NCBI GenBank assembly: GCA_937951625.1 | Contig: CALFBP010000044.1 | Location: forward strand, 1-57,269 | From: an uncultured Thermoguttaceae bacterium | GTDB taxonomy: Bacteria > Planctomycetota > Planctomycetia > Pirellulales > Thermoguttaceae | DNA: 57,269 nt | Reading direction: 5' to 3' | Shown here: positions 8,418 to 17,477 of the stretch, piece after piece | Position numbering within the stretch: the stretch's first letter is position 1 | How the letters are laid out: the number at the start of each line of letters is the position of its first letter | Notes under the pieces: generated by a model | Seen by the model: only the letters and a program-made list of their open reading frames with translations | The model's database searches: none | What the model was told of the DNA's origin: nothing | Position numbers and translations under genes: made by a program

Positions 8418-9356
8418 TCAATCGGCGAGCCGCGCTCGGACGGCTTCGGCCAGGGCGAGAAGGGTTGTCACGTCGAGTTCCTCGGCCCGCTTCTCGCCAC
8501 AAAGGTCCGTGGACGCGAGCAGGCCATCGACGACCGCCTTGTCCACGGCGTCGCGTCGGTCGGCGGGGGCCAGAAGTCGGGCCGCAGTTAGAAGTTGCGA
8601 ACGCAAGAACTTCCGACGGTGCAGAAACAGGCCGCGAAGGAAATCGTGGAAAAAGGCTCGATCGGGGATGCGGCCGCGAAGCTCCTCGTCGAGCACGATC
8701 TGCACGATGGCCGAGCTGACCTTGGGCCTGGGCCAGAAGACCGAGGGCGCCATCGTCCGTACCCAGCGGACCCGACATTGGCTTTGGACCCACACGCTCA
8801 ACGCCCCGTAGTCCTTCGTCCCCGGTCGCGCCGCGATGCGGTCCGCGACTTCCTTTTGGATCGTCACCGTCATCGACTGGGGCGGGGCCTCGAGCGCCAA
8901 AAGGTTGGTGAGGATCGGAGTGGCCACGTTATAGGGCAGGTTGGCCACGAGTTTGAACCGCCGCGCAGGATCGACATCCAGGGCCTCGCGAACCGCTTGC
9001 AAGACCTCGGGATGAAAGCGGTGCTTGCCAGCCAAGGCGTCGAGATTCAGCATCCGCACGTTGGCCAGGCCGTGAATCTCTTCGGCGGCCAACCGGAACA
9101 AGTGAGGGTCCAGTTCCACGGTCACCACGGCCGCGACTTGGGGAGCCATCAAGGTAGTCAGCGCGCCTGTGCCCGTGCCGATCTCCAACACCACGTCCCG
9201 CGGCGAAAGCTCGGCAGTTTGGGCCAAAAGCCCCAAGAGGTTCAGATCAATCAGGAAGTTTTGACCCAACTGCGTGCGGGGCTGGATGCCCGCCTCGCGC
9301 AGACGCCGCATCAGGAACGAAAGAGTCTGCCGCTGCGGCAAATCGGGAACGTTCAT
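8418..9356 (-). CDS. rsmA: 16S rRNA (adenine(1518)-N6/adenine(1519)-N6)-dimethyltransferase
   Basis: 312 residues. RsmA (KsgA) dimethylates two adjacent adenines in the terminal hairpin of 16S rRNA using SAM during 30S maturation. The Rossmann SAM motif is VLEIGTGTGALT near residue 49, preceded by the typical QLGQNFLID. The catalytic NLPYNVATPIL motif (N-L-P-Y) is near 143, and the C-terminal helical domain carries FxRRKFLRSQL (here LHRRKFLRSQL). The ATG at 9356 starts MNVPDLPQ; the frame is open a further 71 codons upstream, but that part looks non-coding. About 40 residues longer than E. coli KsgA, partly from a longer linker before the catalytic motif. Confidence 0.93.
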   Translation of the reverse strand: MNVPDLPQRQTLSFLMRRLREAGIQPRTQLGQNFLIDLNLLGLLAQTAELSPRDVVLEIGTGTGALTTLMAPQVAAVVTVELDPHLFRLAAEEIHGLANVRMLNLDALAGKHRFHPEVLQAVREALDVDPARRFKLVANLPYNVATPILTNLLALEAPPQSMTVTIQKEVADRIAARPGTKDYGALSVWVQSQCRVRWVRTMAPSVFWPRPKVSSAIVQIVLDEELRGRIPDRAFFHDFLRGLFLHRRKFLRSQLLTAARLLAPADRRDAVDKAVVDGLLASTDLCGEKRAEELDVTTLLALAEAVRARLAD

Positions 9357-9835
9357 ACTTTCAAATCTTCTGCCCGGCCGCAAGTCGCCGAGCCGCGGCG
9401 GGGTTTCTACTGCCAGACTAGGGCTCAAGGTCGCATGGAGGCTGGGAGATCGTGCCTTGGCCATGATCCCAGGCAGATCGAAAGGGCGACTTCGCACAAA
9501 TCCGATTCTTTCCCAGCAACCGGAGAGTCCGACGCAACCAAGCACGCTAGACGCTCCACTCCAATGCACTCCAGACTAACAAGTTTTGCGACTTGACGGA
9601 AGCGCGAGGGAAAGGGCGCCACGGCCATTTGCGGCTCGTTTGCTCCCCGAGACTCGTTTCCTCCCCCGTATCGCGATGAGCATATCGCGTGCCAAACGCG
9701 GCGAAAGAAAGGCTTTTTTCCAGGGGCAAAATGGTCTTTGTAGCAGGGTCAGAAAGCGTTTATAATTTCAGTGGCGATGGAGAAAGTTGCTGAATTCGAC
9801 GGGCGATTTCATTCAGTCGGGAAGGGATAGCACTC
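9357..9835. other. Divergent intergenic region between rsmA and the DUF2617 gene
   Basis: About 480 bases carrying a recognisable plus-strand promoter at 9738-9766 near its right end, and presumably the rsmA promoter on the left. No other gene is apparent. Confidence 0.4.
9738..9766 (+). promoter_or_regulatory. Predicted sigma70-type promoter for the DUF2617 gene
   Basis: A perfect TATAAT at 9761-9766 lies 17 bases after TTGTAG (9738-9743), which keeps the TTG of a -35 box. Transcription would start near 9773, leaving a leader of about 60 bases before the GTG at 9836. Confidence 0.5.
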
Positions 9836-10375
9836 GTGCTTACGGTTCGACCCAAGATCGCGGAATTGGTGTTCCAGCTTTACGGGCGAGCGTTGCACCC
9901 CGAGTTGTTTGAAGTGTGTTCCTCGACTTCCGTGGAGCGTGAAAACTACACAGCCAAAGCGGACATCACCCGCACCGGTCATGTCATCGCGTGGCGGCAC
10001 GCCGGAATGCTTCTGACCGAGGTGACGACCAGCGCGCACCATCCGCTTCCTGTCCGCCGCCGCTTGATGAATTACCGGCTCAAGGGACAGCGCGGCGACC
10101 GCGTCGAGTGCCGCGGCGGCGTCAGCTATAGTGTGGAGTTCCAGCTCGAGCCAGTGGAACCGGAACTCTTCTGGACGCTTCAGGAGGAACTGCTGCGTTA
10201 CGGGGAACATCAAGGGCTGTTGCAGCGATTCGATTCCAGCGGCCGGATCGCCATGGGCGCGATCAGCTACATCAACCTCGAGGCTCGAAGCCATAGCCTT
10301 GTGGTCCGTGCCTTCCACACGTTTCCCGACGATCACGCCATCGTCAAGAGCCGGTCGGTGTTCCAGATCGCCTGA
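9836..10375 (+). CDS. DUF2617 family protein
   Basis: 179 residues, starting at a GTG (9836) with GGAAGGGA about nine bases upstream. The protein opens MLTVRPKIAELVFQLYGRAL and contains LHPELFEV, followed by an alternating beta-rich body. I assign it to DUF2617 from memory of similar planctomycete proteins. There is no signal peptide or membrane segment, so it should be cytosolic. HVIAWRH, TSAHHPLP and GGVSYSVEFQLE are its more distinctive stretches. It stands alone on the plus strand with its own promoter and converges with the alpha/beta hydrolase gene 80 bases away. Function is unknown. Confidence 0.75.
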   Translation: MLTVRPKIAELVFQLYGRALHPELFEVCSSTSVERENYTAKADITRTGHVIAWRHAGMLLTEVTTSAHHPLPVRRRLMNYRLKGQRGDRVECRGGVSYSVEFQLEPVEPELFWTLQEELLRYGEHQGLLQRFDSSGRIAMGAISYINLEARSHSLVVRAFHTFPDDHAIVKSRSVFQIA

Positions 10376-10455
10376 GCAGAACCCCTCGCGGTTGGTCGGG
10401 GAAAAGAGATTCCGTCGCCGAGAACCCCAGGTGGCAATGCCGCGAGCCGCCCGGC

Positions 10456-11253
10456 TCAAGGAAGCCCCTTGAGAAACGACTCGATGGCGGCGGTGGTCAA
10501 GGCGGGCTGTTCGACGGGGGTCAGATGCCCCGCCCCCGCGATGGTCACGAGCTTCGCCCCGTTGATCTTGGCCGCGATGCCCCGCATTTCTTCAAGGGTG
10601 GAGATGGCGTCGAATTTGCCGACGAGGATCAAACAGGGGCAGCGGATTTCCGGCAAAAGGGAAGTAGCGTCCGGTCGATCGGCGATGCCGCGGGCCGCGG
10701 CGGCGATTCCCCGAGGGTTGTTCGCAAGGATCATGCGTTGAATATTGGCCACGATTTCGGGCCGCGACGCAAGGGTGGAAGCCGCCAAGAGTTTGGGGAT
10801 CATCGCTTGGGCCAAGGGCTCTGGCCCTTCCCGAAGCACCCGCTCGACCATCTCCAAACGCCCGGCGCGAACCTCGGGCGTATCGGCCACGGCCCGCGTG
10901 TCGCAAAGGATCATGGCCCGGACCCGCTGACTGTACTTCCGGTAGAACTGCCAGCCAATGTACCCGCCCATGGACACGCCGCAAAAGACCACTGGCTCGG
11001 TGACTTGGAGCGCATCGAGCAATCCAGCCAGATCGTCGGCAAACTGCTCCATCGTCACCGTGCCTTCGGAAATCCTGCTCTGGCCGAAGCCACGGAGATC
11101 GGGGGCGATGACGCGATAGTTGGGAGCAAGGGCGGTGATCTGGGCATCCCACATCGAGTGGTTCAAGGGGAAGGCGTGGACCAACAGGATGGGCAGGCCA
11201 GCGCCCCGGTCGACCGTGGCCAAATCGATGCCGTGAACATGAACTTGTTTCAT
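10456..11253 (-). CDS. Alpha/beta hydrolase
   Basis: 265 residues from the ATG at 11253, which has AAGGGA at good spacing. Classic fold signs are seen: LLVHAFPLNHSMW (oxyanion side), DLRGFGQS, nucleophile elbow GVSMGG (Ser about 97), the acid in LVGKFDAIS and the histidine in GAGHLTPVEQP. It resembles 3-oxoadipate enol-lactonase and BioH-like esterases, but substrate cannot be read from sequence. No beta-ketoadipate genes are nearby. A role with BioH function in biotin synthesis is possible given bioA in the window, but distance and lack of linkage make that weak. It follows the TPR gene by 55 bases and probably shares its transcript. Confidence 0.88.
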   Translation of the reverse strand: MKQVHVHGIDLATVDRGAGLPILLVHAFPLNHSMWDAQITALAPNYRVIAPDLRGFGQSRISEGTVTMEQFADDLAGLLDALQVTEPVVFCGVSMGGYIGWQFYRKYSQRVRAMILCDTRAVADTPEVRAGRLEMVERVLREGPEPLAQAMIPKLLAASTLASRPEIVANIQRMILANNPRGIAAAARGIADRPDATSLLPEIRCPCLILVGKFDAISTLEEMRGIAAKINGAKLVTIAGAGHLTPVEQPALTTAAIESFLKGLP

Positions 11254-11308
11254 GTCGGTTTCCCTTTGCGATTCGGAGGTCTCGATCGATACGCGCGGAC
11301 GGCGTCCG

Positions 11309-12955
11309 CTAATTCTCGGGCCGTGGCTTCGCACGGTCCGTGCTCCTCTCCTCCGCCGCGGCACGGAACGCCTTCAGGGCGTTGGCGATCTGCGCCGAAT
11401 GAGGCTCAATCTCCACCGCTTGTTCCTGGAAGCGAATCGCGTTCTCCAAGTCGCCCTTGGCAAAGTAGACGTGGGCCAACGTATCCAGATAGGCGGCGTT
11501 CTCCGGGCTCAACTCATTGGCCTTGTTGGCCAGCCGCAGGGCCTCGTCGAGGTCCCTCTGGGTATTGCCCATCAACCAGGCCGCTTGGTTGTAGGCCGTC
11601 GCGTCCTCCGGGCTTTCCTCGATGTCCCGGCGAAGCAAAAGCAAAGCCTTATCGATTAGTCGCCGGGTGTTTTGGCGTTCGGCGTCTGTCTGGTCGGGTA
11701 GTTTCGCCAACGCGATCAAGGTGTCGATCTCTGCGCTGTTGGCTCGGATCGCTTCGTTCAGGCATTGCCGGTGCTTGACGCGGTCGCCTTGCTGGAGCCA
11801 ATGGCACGCCTCGAAGTAGTGCATGCGCGCGGCGATGTCGGCGGGGTCGATTCCGTACAAGAGCAGTGATTCTTTGACCTGCTCGCGAACCGCCGGCGCC
11901 AAGTTTTGAAGGAGCTTGAGGCCCTCGCGCCGGGCTTCGGCCGCACGGAGGGATTCGCCCACGTCATGGAGCATCTCCGACAGGTAAACAAAGGAAACCA
12001 CGCGGTCGACGGCCGCCCCTTGATCAGCCACGAGCCGGTATTCGGCCTCGGCCCAGGCGTGCAAACCCCTGCGCCGGAGCGTCAAGGCGAGCTGAAATCG
12101 GGCACGCAGCAACCCAGGCTCAGCGGTTCCCCCGAGTCGCAGGGCCTGGGCGGCGGTTTCCGCGGCCTTGTCCTTTTGGCCGGCGCGGGCGTAGGCCTCG
12201 GCCAAAAGGTAGGTCAGCAGGGACGCCGCTCCCGGCACCATTCGTTCCGGGCTGGCCCGCAGAAACTCTTGCTCCTCCGCAACCAGCTTCGACCATTTTC
12301 CCAAGACTTCGCCAGGGTTTTCCCGCAGGTCCACGTAGGTCAGCAACCACAACGCGGGACGGCGCTGGCTCCCGACGAGGTGCTCTCGAAGCAGCGACGC
12401 GAGCTTGGCCCAGCCGCCCCGGTCCACGGGTTCATGATACAAAATCTGCAAGGCCGCGTGCCCAGCCAGTAGCTCCGATTTCTCGAATCGAATCAGACGG
12501 CACACCACCGGGATGCCGCCAAACCGCGGCAACCGAACCAAACGACCTATCCGCCATGACCGCTCATTCGTCCCTAGCAGCTCGTAGCCTTCAAGCAGCT
12601 TCTGCGCCTCAGGCGGATCCTTATCGGTGGCCCACTGCGAGCGAATCAGACGAAGCAGGTACCTGGCCCGGCTGGCAATCTCGAAGTCGGGATGGTTCGC
12701 CGCCTCGTTCAACGCCTCATAGGCTGCCACTCCGAAGCGAGCCAATTCCTCCTGGGCCCGTTGCCGAACACTGTATTCCTCCGCCCCGAGCTGCCCAATC
12801 AGTTGTTCGATCCGCTTGGGGTCGTATGGAGGGGCAGCAAGCGAGTCAGCCGAATCCGTTGGCGCCGCGGCACAAACCGACGACGCAACAAGCAACTCGG
12901 CTGCCAGGACCAACCGCACGCCCCAAAAGCCGATCATTCGCCGCCGCGCGTTCAT
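11309..12955 (-). CDS. Secreted TPR-repeat protein with an N-terminal HEAT-like region
   Basis: 548 residues. An N-terminal signal peptide (basic MNARRRM, hydrophobic segment, then SSVCAAAP) predicts export. Residues about 45-105 (QLGAEEYSVRQRAQEELARFG onward) resemble a HEAT-type helical pair. The remainder is helical, with clear tetratricopeptide repeats near the C terminus: the segments AYNQAAWLMGNTQRDLDEAL, ANELSPENAAYLDTLAHVYF and KGDLENAIRFQEQAVEIEP are tandem TPR units. It is likely a periplasmic scaffold for protein-protein contacts; the partner is unknown. AAGGG precedes the ATG at 12955. The alpha/beta hydrolase follows it. Confidence 0.8.
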   Translation of the reverse strand: MNARRRMIGFWGVRLVLAAELLVASSVCAAAPTDSADSLAAPPYDPKRIEQLIGQLGAEEYSVRQRAQEELARFGVAAYEALNEAANHPDFEIASRARYLLRLIRSQWATDKDPPEAQKLLEGYELLGTNERSWRIGRLVRLPRFGGIPVVCRLIRFEKSELLAGHAALQILYHEPVDRGGWAKLASLLREHLVGSQRRPALWLLTYVDLRENPGEVLGKWSKLVAEEQEFLRASPERMVPGAASLLTYLLAEAYARAGQKDKAAETAAQALRLGGTAEPGLLRARFQLALTLRRRGLHAWAEAEYRLVADQGAAVDRVVSFVYLSEMLHDVGESLRAAEARREGLKLLQNLAPAVREQVKESLLLYGIDPADIAARMHYFEACHWLQQGDRVKHRQCLNEAIRANSAEIDTLIALAKLPDQTDAERQNTRRLIDKALLLLRRDIEESPEDATAYNQAAWLMGNTQRDLDEALRLANKANELSPENAAYLDTLAHVYFAKGDLENAIRFQEQAVEIEPHSAQIANALKAFRAAAEERSTDRAKPRPEN

Positions 12956-13422
12956 GTCGGCCCTTTGAAGAGAGTCGCAAAAAGAGGCACTGAATTCCCT
13001 CTTAGCTTACGTCAGATGGTCTGCCGCTGGCAAGGCGGGCGGAGTTGAGGTTGGCTGTCCTTCATCACCCCCCGCAGGTGGGATGTAAAATACTCCACCT
13101 CTCAAAGGTCAAGTCTCTGCGGTGAGTTGGGGGGAAGAAACCCGGTCGTCTTCAGCGCATCGGCTCGGTCTTGGCCCTGCGTAACCATCCATTCCACTAC
13201 GAATAGGGTATGCCTCTATCTTCCATGATGGGGCAACGACGTGTCCTGCGCAATCGGCATTCCACGAGATCCAGTCGCCCCATACGAAATAGGCATTCCA
13301 GCCTAAATGGTAGAATTCTCGGTAAGTCATATAGCACGGCTGGACACCGCGAGGGGCATTGCGAGGCATTGCCTGCTTGGGTGATGCTTGGTTGGCTGTT
13401 TCGAGGTTGGCGGTTTCCTGCC
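12956..13422. other. Intergenic region with a doubtful short open frame
   Basis: 467 bases between the TPR gene start and the HAD gene stop. A minus-strand frame at 13109-13369 gives an 86-residue peptide with natural-looking stretches such as TYREFYHLGWNAYFVWGDW, but it has no ribosome binding site and an atypical Arg/Pro-rich upstream frame. I do not call it a gene. Nothing else is recognised. Confidence 0.35.
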
Positions 13423-14085
13423 TCAAAGTCCGAGCAGGGCGTAGAGTCGGCGGTCGTCGAGTCTGTTGAGGATCACGGAAGCGACGCTGAAATCCTGGTT
13501 TCGGCTGTGCTCGCAGGGGACGGCCACCACGAGGGTGCCGGCTGCCGCTGCGGCCCGGCACCCTGTCTGACTGTCTTCGAGCACAACGATTTCTTTTGGT
13601 GGAAGCGAGAGGCGTTCCGCCGCCTTGAGGTAGATCTCCGGATGGGGTTTGCCGTGAGTGATGTCTTCGGCGGTAAGAGTGAAAGCGAAACGTGGCTCGA
13701 GGTCGAAACGGGAGAGGACTGCCGTCAGCACCCGACGGCTGCTGCTAGTGCAAATCGCCTTCGGCAGGCGCGCAGCCTCCAAGGCATCGAGCAGTTCCAT
13801 CAAGCCCGGCATGGGAAAAAGCCGCCCGTCCAAAAGCGAAATGAACAAATCCTCCGACTCCGCGGCCAAGGCTTCCCAGCGATCGTCCAAATTGTGCCAA
13901 CGGATCATGGTCTCGAAGCAGTCTTGCGGGGGGCGGCCCATCACCGCGTCGCTCAATTGTCGCGTGTACTCGCGACCACGGCGACGCATCAGCTCCGTTC
14001 CCACCTCGAAATACACGTCCTCGGTGTTGAACATCAAACCATCCATGTCGAAAATCACCGCGCGCGGCGTTATGGGAGGTTTCAT
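13423..14085 (-). CDS. HAD-superfamily phosphatase, beta-phosphoglucomutase-like subfamily IA
   Basis: 220 residues. HAD motif I is FDMDGLMFNTE (nucleophile D13, acid/base D15), motif II is CTSSSR near residue 112, the lysine of motif III is in HGKPHPEIY and motif IV is LEDSQTG. A helical cap lies between motifs I and II, as in beta-phosphoglucomutase and 2-deoxyglucose-6-phosphatase-type enzymes. It acts on a small phosphorylated metabolite in the cytosol; substrate is not predictable. The ATG at 14085 has only weak ribosome-binding signal. Neighbours give no pathway clue. Confidence 0.88.
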   Translation of the reverse strand: MKPPITPRAVIFDMDGLMFNTEDVYFEVGTELMRRRGREYTRQLSDAVMGRPPQDCFETMIRWHNLDDRWEALAAESEDLFISLLDGRLFPMPGLMELLDALEAARLPKAICTSSSRRVLTAVLSRFDLEPRFAFTLTAEDITHGKPHPEIYLKAAERLSLPPKEIVVLEDSQTGCRAAAAAGTLVVAVPCEHSRNQDFSVASVILNRLDDRRLYALLGL

Positions 14086-14792
14086 GCGGTTTCGAGATAG
14101 GATTGAAAAAAGGCCTCACTTGATCCGAAAGATGGGATCGGCTGGCGTCAAGCTGCGGGCCGCGACCCGCTGGCCAAAGGAAACCGGGTCCCCGTCTTTC
14201 TTCACGCCCTCGAACCGATCAGTTTAACCCGTACCTGGCCGACTGAGGAAGGGGGAGGGCAATCTGACTGAGCCCAATATTTTCTTATCGGGTGCCACTG
14301 CTGCTGACTTGTCCAGCAGTGCCACCCGATCGTGCGCTGCTTGGCGGTTACTCCGCGTTTCGAGTTTGGGTTGGTCAAAAAATCCACAAACTCTTACCGG
14401 AAGATACGCTACAAGACACCGCCATTTTTTCTGCAACGCGGCCGAAGACAGCGGATGTGTCATGCAGCCCACGCATTGTGTTCCTGCGGCAGGTTCTTAG
14501 AATGGGAGACGCTAACGTTGGTCTTCTCACCAGAGCCCACGTGCAACTGCTTGACGCGAAGGAACCAGGCAAGCCAGACATTCTCGGATCGCGGGCGGGC
14601 GTGAGGTGGAACCGATTGGTAGCGGGAGCATAGACGAGCGGCTGCGTATAGAAGTTTCAAGGTGGCTCTCCAGCCTGCGACCCGGGATGGCCAACAGTCG
14701 ACTTGGGCACGGCTGGAACACCACATGACTTGTGGATAGACAACCAAGCAACCACGTTTCCCCAGGCCTTTTGACGTGAGGATTTGCTTTCA
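14086..14792. other. Long intergenic region carrying a palindromic repeat
   Basis: About 700 bases upstream of the glycoside hydrolase gene. It contains the palindrome at 14287-14330 and several short frames on both strands that look random. Some of it may be remnant DNA, but no transposase fragment is recognisable. The ribosome binding site of the next gene (GAGGA near 14778) is at its right end. Confidence 0.4.
14287..14330. repeat. Imperfect palindrome (17-base arms, 10-base loop)
   Basis: The arm at 14287-14303 (ATCGGGTGCCACTGCTG) and the arm at 14314-14330 (CAGCAGTGCCACCCGAT) are inverted copies with a single C-C mismatch, separated by ten bases. There is no T-run after it. Similar GTGCCACTGCTGG-type palindromes occur, to my recollection, as dispersed elements in planctomycete intergenic DNA. 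Confidence 0.7.
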
Positions 14793-17408
14793 ATGCATCG
14801 CACACTCGTTTTGTTTGTTTCCCTGGTGATTGGTAGCGTGCTGCCGCTTCGCTTGGCCACTGCCGCCGAGGAGGGATTGTTTCCCTTTGTGATTTCCTAC
14901 GAGGCGCCAGACAACGTGACCAACGTTTCGGCGTGGCTGGAACGGCCAGCGGGAAAGCATGGGTTCGTTCGGGCCGAGGGCGGGAAACTGGTGACCGACG
15001 CGGGCCCCATCCGCTTCTGGGCCACGAACCTCTGCTTCGACGCCTGCTTCCCGGAAAAAAAGCAGGCCGAACGGGTCGCGGCCCGGCTGGCTCGCTTGGG
15101 GATCAACTGCGTGCGCATGCACCACATGGATTCCCATTCGATTTTCAAGGGCAGTCCCAACAAACTCACGCTCAGCGCGGAGCAGCTCGACAAACTCGAC
15201 TATCTCATCTTTCAGCTCAAGCAGCACGGGGTGTATACGAATCTCAACCTGCACGTGTCGCGTTGGTTGGACGAGGCTGAGGGGTTTCCCAATCGGGCCG
15301 CGCGGCCGAACTACGATAAGGGCTTGGACAACTTCGAGCCGCGGATGATCGAGCTCCAAAAAAAATATGCCCGTGATCTGCTCACCCATGTGAACCGCTA
15401 CACCGGCAAGCCCTACACCGACGAACCGGCGGTGGCCTTCGTCGAAATCAACAACGAGAATGCCTTGTTCGCCACGTGGGGCTGGGGACAATTGGACCGC
15501 TTGCCTGACCCCTATGCCACGACCTTCCGCAAGCTCTGGAATGCCTGGCTGCGAAAGAAATACGGCGACACGGAAAAGCTCCGCGCGGCTTGGAATGCCC
15601 AGGCTGTGCCGCTGGGCGCGGAAATGCTCCGCAACGGGGATTTCCGCGAGCCTTTGGATCGCGGGTGGAACATCGAACGGGACGCCAAGACGGAGGTGCA
15701 AACGACGATCGCCGCGAACGGCCCGGAAGGGACCCCGTCGCTGCGGATCGTGGTCCGCCGTCAGGGCGAGGTTCCTTGGCGTCCGCAGCTCAGCCAATCC
15801 AACTTCGCGGTGCGTAAGGACCACCCGTATACGCTTACTTTCCATGCGCGAAGCGACGCTGCACGGCAAATCCATGTCAACTGCATGATGGCCCACGACC
15901 CGTGGAAGCGGCTAGGCTTCGACGCCGAGGTCGCCCTCACGCCGCAATGGAAGCCATTTCGTTTCACTTTTATCGCCGATGCGGACGACCCCAATGCCCG
16001 TATTACCATCACAGGGCTTGAGCCGGGGACGTACGAATTTGCCAAGGTCTCGCTGCGGCCAGGTGGCATGGTTGGCGTCGAGGCCGGGCAGACGATCGAG
16101 GACGACACCGTGCCCGTCCTCCGCCACGGCGAAATGCGTCTCACCCCGACGGCCCGAAACGATTTCATCGACTTTCTCTGGGACACGGAGGCCCGCTACT
16201 GGGGCGGCATGTACCGGTTCCTTAAGGACGAACTGAGAGTCAAGTCGATTGTGTCCGGGACCCAGATGGGCTACAGCCCGGCGCATATCCAAGCCCGGCT
16301 CGACTACGTGGACGCCCACGCCTACTGGCATCATCCGGCCTTTCCTGGCCGTCCCTGGGACCCGAGGAACTGGTACGTCCAGAACGAGGCCCTGGTGAAC
16401 CACGTGGGCGGCACGCTCGCGCGTTTGGCGGCGACGCGGGTCGTGGGCAAGGCTTATACGGTGAGCGAATACAACCATCCTCGGCCGATTTCCTATGCGG
16501 CCGAAGGGTTCCCGATGATCGCCGCCTTCGCATCGCTCCAAGATTGGGATGGCGTGTTCTCCTTCGCCTATTGCCACAATGCCAACTTCGAGCCGCGCAA
16601 AGTGGACAGCTACTTCGACATCAAGGGCGACACGACCAAGTTGGCCCACATGCCGGCCTGTGTCGCGATGTTCCTCCGTGGCGACGTGGCGGCGGCGAAG
16701 GAATTACTCACGGTGCCGCTGTCGGGCGATATGGAACGGACCATGCTCCACCAGACGCGAAGTGGGTGGACGCTGAACGCCGGCCAGTTGGGGCTGGACC
16801 TCCGATGGTCGCTCAAGCACCGCATCGGTCTGGACTTGAGCGATACTGGCGACGTCTCCGGCAAAAAGACGTTTCCTCAGATCCCCGCGGGGAGCGATGT
16901 TTTCGAGTCGGACACGGGTCAGGTGCGATGGGATGTCTCACAAAGGGACGCCGGATATTTCTCGGTCAACACACCGCGATGCAAGCTATGGACCGGGTTC
17001 GTGCGAGGGAGGACCTTCGAACTGGGCAACGTGACGCTCAAGATCGGCAAGACCCGGCTTGATTGGGCCACGGTCTCAATGGTTGCCATGGACGGGCAGG
17101 ATTTCGACCAGCCCGGCCGAATACTCGTTGCCGCCACAGGCTGGCAGCAGAACGCCGACGCCGAATTGGAGGAACTGGGCGGCAACCGGGTCACGCTGCG
17201 GGACCGTTGGGGTAACGAGCCGGTCCTGTGCGAGGGAGTGCCCGCGGAAATTACTCTGCCCGTCGAGGCCGCCAAGGTTCGCTTCTTTCCGCTCGATGAA
17301 TCGGGCAATCGCCGGAAGGCGGCGCCTGTCTTTGAGGCGGAAAATAAGGCCAAGCTGATCCTCGGGCCCCAGCACGTGACCGTTTGGTACGAGGTCGAGA
17401 TTCAATGA
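14793..17408 (+). CDS. Secreted GH5-like (clan GH-A) glycoside hydrolase with an internal carbohydrate-binding-like domain
   Basis: 871 residues from ATG 14793 (GAGGA upstream; a TTG three codons earlier is less likely). A signal peptide ends near ATAAEEG. The TIM barrel begins about residue 55 (RFWATNLCFDACF). It carries the proposed acid/base glutamate in FVEINNENALF near 216, HAYWHHP, and the proposed nucleophile glutamate in YTVSEYNHP near 560. Between about residues 268 and 430 the barrel is interrupted by a beta-rich domain (NGDFREPLDRGWNIE ... LEPGTYEFAKVSLRPGG) that looks like a CBM4/9-type module. A beta-sandwich region follows to the end. It probably cleaves a plant or algal polysaccharide in the periplasm or outside the cell; the substrate is unknown. 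No other carbohydrate genes adjoin it. Confidence 0.82.
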   Translation: MHRTLVLFVSLVIGSVLPLRLATAAEEGLFPFVISYEAPDNVTNVSAWLERPAGKHGFVRAEGGKLVTDAGPIRFWATNLCFDACFPEKKQAERVAARLARLGINCVRMHHMDSHSIFKGSPNKLTLSAEQLDKLDYLIFQLKQHGVYTNLNLHVSRWLDEAEGFPNRAARPNYDKGLDNFEPRMIELQKKYARDLLTHVNRYTGKPYTDEPAVAFVEINNENALFATWGWGQLDRLPDPYATTFRKLWNAWLRKKYGDTEKLRAAWNAQAVPLGAEMLRNGDFREPLDRGWNIERDAKTEVQTTIAANGPEGTPSLRIVVRRQGEVPWRPQLSQSNFAVRKDHPYTLTFHARSDAARQIHVNCMMAHDPWKRLGFDAEVALTPQWKPFRFTFIADADDPNARITITGLEPGTYEFAKVSLRPGGMVGVEAGQTIEDDTVPVLRHGEMRLTPTARNDFIDFLWDTEARYWGGMYRFLKDELRVKSIVSGTQMGYSPAHIQARLDYVDAHAYWHHPAFPGRPWDPRNWYVQNEALVNHVGGTLARLAATRVVGKAYTVSEYNHPRPISYAAEGFPMIAAFASLQDWDGVFSFAYCHNANFEPRKVDSYFDIKGDTTKLAHMPACVAMFLRGDVAAAKELLTVPLSGDMERTMLHQTRSGWTLNAGQLGLDLRWSLKHRIGLDLSDTGDVSGKKTFPQIPAGSDVFESDTGQVRWDVSQRDAGYFSVNTPRCKLWTGFVRGRTFELGNVTLKIGKTRLDWATVSMVAMDGQDFDQPGRILVAATGWQQNADAELEELGGNRVTLRDRWGNEPVLCEGVPAEITLPVEAAKVRFFPLDESGNRRKAAPVFEAENKAKLILGPQHVTVWYEVEIQ

Positions 17409-17477
17409 CCTCTCAGCGCCAAAGCCCTCATCGTCGGCAACGCCATGCGGTGTGCCCGACACCTCTCGTCGATCGCT

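Noticed and set aside
8266-8793. Upstream extension of the 88-residue gene to 264 codons
   Set aside because: The extension is antisense-like to rsmA, and it is Arg/Pro/Gly-rich. The ATG at 8265 has a ribosome binding site.
13109-13369. Short minus-strand frame with aromatic-rich peptide
   Set aside because: No ribosome binding site and no recognised family. The Arg/Pro-rich upstream continuation argues that the frame is open by composition. Homology could change this.
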